Assembly (NCBI GenBank): GCA_022571575.1
Contig: JACZXN010000167.1
Span: 1 to 5,047, forward strand
Direction: 5' to 3'
From: Chloroflexota bacterium
GTDB lineage: Bacteria; Chloroflexota; Dehalococcoidia; UBA3495
Length of the DNA stretch: 5,047 bases
Under the pieces are notes generated by a model. It saw only the letters and a program-made list of their open reading frames with translations. It did not search any database and was not told the DNA's origin. Both the position numbers and the translations under genes were made by a program. This document shows, one piece after another, positions 3,851 through 5,047 of this stretch. The stretch's first letter is position 1; each line of letters starts with the position of its first letter.

Positions 3851-5047
3851 TTGACCACGTATCCGGTGGGGCTGGCCGTGATCTCCCGGCGGCGGATCGC
3901 CGAGGGGACGAAGAAACAGATACCCGAGCGGCTGCTGGCCAAGCTCTGGAAGGAGAGAGCCGCCCGGCAGACCGGTCTGCGCACCGAAGCCGGCCAACGG
4001 GTGCGGGTGGTCTATCCGGGCCGTTCCGGCACCGCCGCCGGCCCCGACTTCCGGGACGCCCTGCTGGAGGTGGAGGGTCTGGGCCTGGTCAGGGGCGACG
4101 TGGAACTGCACATAAGACAGTCGGATTGGGACTCTCACGGCCACGGCGGGGACCCCAACTACAACGGCGTGGTGGTTCATGGGGCGTTGGAGGTCGATTC
4201 GGAGGAGACCCGATTGCAGAGCGGGAGCCGGGCTCCGGTGGTCGATCTGACGTCGCTGCTGGCAGAGGGGTCAGTGGAAGAAGCACCGGACCGAGAGCCG
4301 CTCCTGGACCTCTGGCGGATATTGGCCCGCAGTGGGTTTCCCAGGCCGGGCTCGGCGGAGGAGGTGGAAAAGACCCTGGACCGGGCCGGCGACCAGCGGT
4401 TTCAGATCAAGTCGAAGTGGTTATCGGAGTGCATCCGGGCCGATGGGCCGGACCAGGTGTTGTACGAGGCCCTGATGGAAGGGCTTGGCTACAGCAGCAA
4501 CCGGCGTCCCTTCGTCGAACTGGCGTCCCGTGCGCCGTACCAAGCGGTCACCCAGGCCGCCGGGCAGCTTCGTCCAGGGGAGCGTTTCGGGGCGATCCGC
4601 GGGTGGCTGGGCGCCTGTTCGGGCCTGGGCCAGCCCGGATCACCGCGCCCCCCCGGTTTACGGACTCCGAAAAATATGGGTCCGGCCATGAACCGCCCGA
4701 AGGGTTTTGGCCCGGCCATGAATCATGAAGAGTGGCGGTTGTTCCGGGTCCGGCCAGCCAATCATCCGCGGCGGCGGATCGTGGGGGCAGCCACGCTGCT
4801 GGAGCGGTTTCTTGAAGCGGGTCTGGCGGCGGGGCTGGGTGAGGTTGCCGCCCAGGCTGCCGCCGGAAAGGATGTTGGAAAGGGGGCTCGGGGAAAAGGG
4901 GTTCGGCCGGCCAGATTGACCCAGGCCCTCTGCGCCCCCAGCCCAAGCGGACCGGCCTTTATCGGTCCGGGCCGGGCGAAGGACCTGGCCGTCAATGCGG
5001 TCCTGCCCTTCATGCAAGCCTGGGGGGAGGTCAGCGGCCAAGGGCCG
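3851..5047 (+). CDS. DUF2851 family protein, possible nuclease-like fold, C-terminus cut by window edge
   Basis: The frame is open for 399 residues to the last base. Family members are about 430-460 residues, so most of the protein is present. Seen: PERLLAKLWKE (25-35), LRTEAGQRVRVVYPG (43-57), GPDFRDALLEVEG (64-76), GDVELHIRQSDWDSHGHGGD (82-101), then PNYNGVVVH (102-110). Further on are AGDQRF, YEALMEGLGYSSNRRPF, WRLFRVRPANHPRRRIVGAA and IGPGRAKDLAVNAVLPF. This block order is the DUF2851 signature as I know it (SGPDF, GNVEIH, SDW, H.H, AYDNVILHVV in Bacteroidota homologues). Function is unknown. D66 and E85-x-H87 resemble a PD-(D/E)XK core with His replacing Lys (inference). The common HVV after the YN block is HGA here. 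A low-complexity linker with a repeated GPAMN precedes the C-terminal block. Start is TTG with GAGGA ten bases upstream. The gene is divergent from the hydrolase and has its own promoter. Confidence 0.87.
   Translation, partial: MTTYPVGLAVISRRRIAEGTKKQIPERLLAKLWKERAARQTGLRTEAGQRVRVVYPGRSGTAAGPDFRDALLEVEGLGLVRGDVELHIRQSDWDSHGHGGDPNYNGVVVHGALEVDSEETRLQSGSRAPVVDLTSLLAEGSVEEAPDREPLLDLWRILARSGFPRPGSAEEVEKTLDRAGDQRFQIKSKWLSECIRADGPDQVLYEALMEGLGYSSNRRPFVELASRAPYQAVTQAAGQLRPGERFGAIRGWLGACSGLGQPGSPRPPGLRTPKNMGPAMNRPKGFGPAMNHEEWRLFRVRPANHPRRRIVGAATLLERFLEAGLAAGLGEVAAQAAAGKDVGKGARGKGVRPARLTQALCAPSPSGPAFIGPGRAKDLAVNAVLPFMQAWGEVSGQGP
4680..4722 (+). repeat. Short direct repeat encoding GPAMN twice, inside the DUF2851 gene
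   Basis: CCGGCCATGAA occurs at 4682-4692 and again at 4712-4722, exactly 30 bases (10 codons) apart and in frame, encoding GPAMN each time. It lies in a Pro/Gly/Lys-rich linker between two conserved blocks of the family, so it is probably a locally duplicated, flexible insert of this protein. Frame is preserved. Confidence 0.6.

Noticed and set aside
4126..4728. 200-codon plus-strand frame inside the DUF2851 gene
   Set aside because: Gly/Arg/Pro-rich shadow in another frame; the DUF2851 blocks lie in the continuous frame from 3851.

Overview
This is a GC-rich bacterial chromosomal window with four real protein genes, two of them cut by the window edges, and one unusually long gene-free stretch of about 770 bp. 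The gene set (a YacL-type membrane PIN protein, a family III CoA-transferase, a UlaG-like metallo-beta-lactamase-fold hydrolase and a DUF2851 protein) and the dispersed hairpin repeats would fit a Chloroflexota genome such as a SAR202/Dehalococcoidia-type marine or environmental lineage. That assignment is an inference from gene content; no rRNA or other phylogenetic marker is present.

Layout: (1) 1-799, minus strand: N-terminal 266 residues of a membrane-anchored PIN nuclease-like protein of the YacL (PIN-TRAM) family; its C-terminus lies beyond base 1. (2) 800-1568: no credible gene, but a 10-base perfect Shine-Dalgarno that can fold on its own complement, a terminator-like hairpin, an 18-bp perfect palindrome, several GC-rich inverted repeats, a TTCGACAGGCTCAC-type dispersed repeat and a 16-bp-stem perfect hairpin. 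(3) 1569-2804, minus: CaiB/BaiF (family III) acyl-CoA transferase with its own good sigma70-like promoter at 2849-2878. (4) 2923-3660, minus: MBL-fold metal-dependent hydrolase (COG2220/UlaG-like), 118 bp upstream of and codirectional with the CoA-transferase. (5) 3661-3850: divergent intergenic region with a perfect TTGACA box and AT-rich -10 region facing right. (6) 3851-5047, plus: DUF2851 protein with a TTG start, open at the right edge.

The four genes do not form an obvious pathway. The hydrolase and CoA-transferase may be co-transcribed by read-through, but the promoter in their gap argues for separate control. The YacL-like gene and the DUF2851 gene point away from the middle and look like independent units. 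I see no CRISPR array, tRNA, rRNA, transposase, phage gene or defence cassette. The most interesting points are the DUF2851 protein, whose conserved residues resemble a PD-(D/E)XK nuclease core (inference), and the repeat- and hairpin-filled leader region of the YacL-like gene. I did not find evidence of a clearly new multi-gene system.
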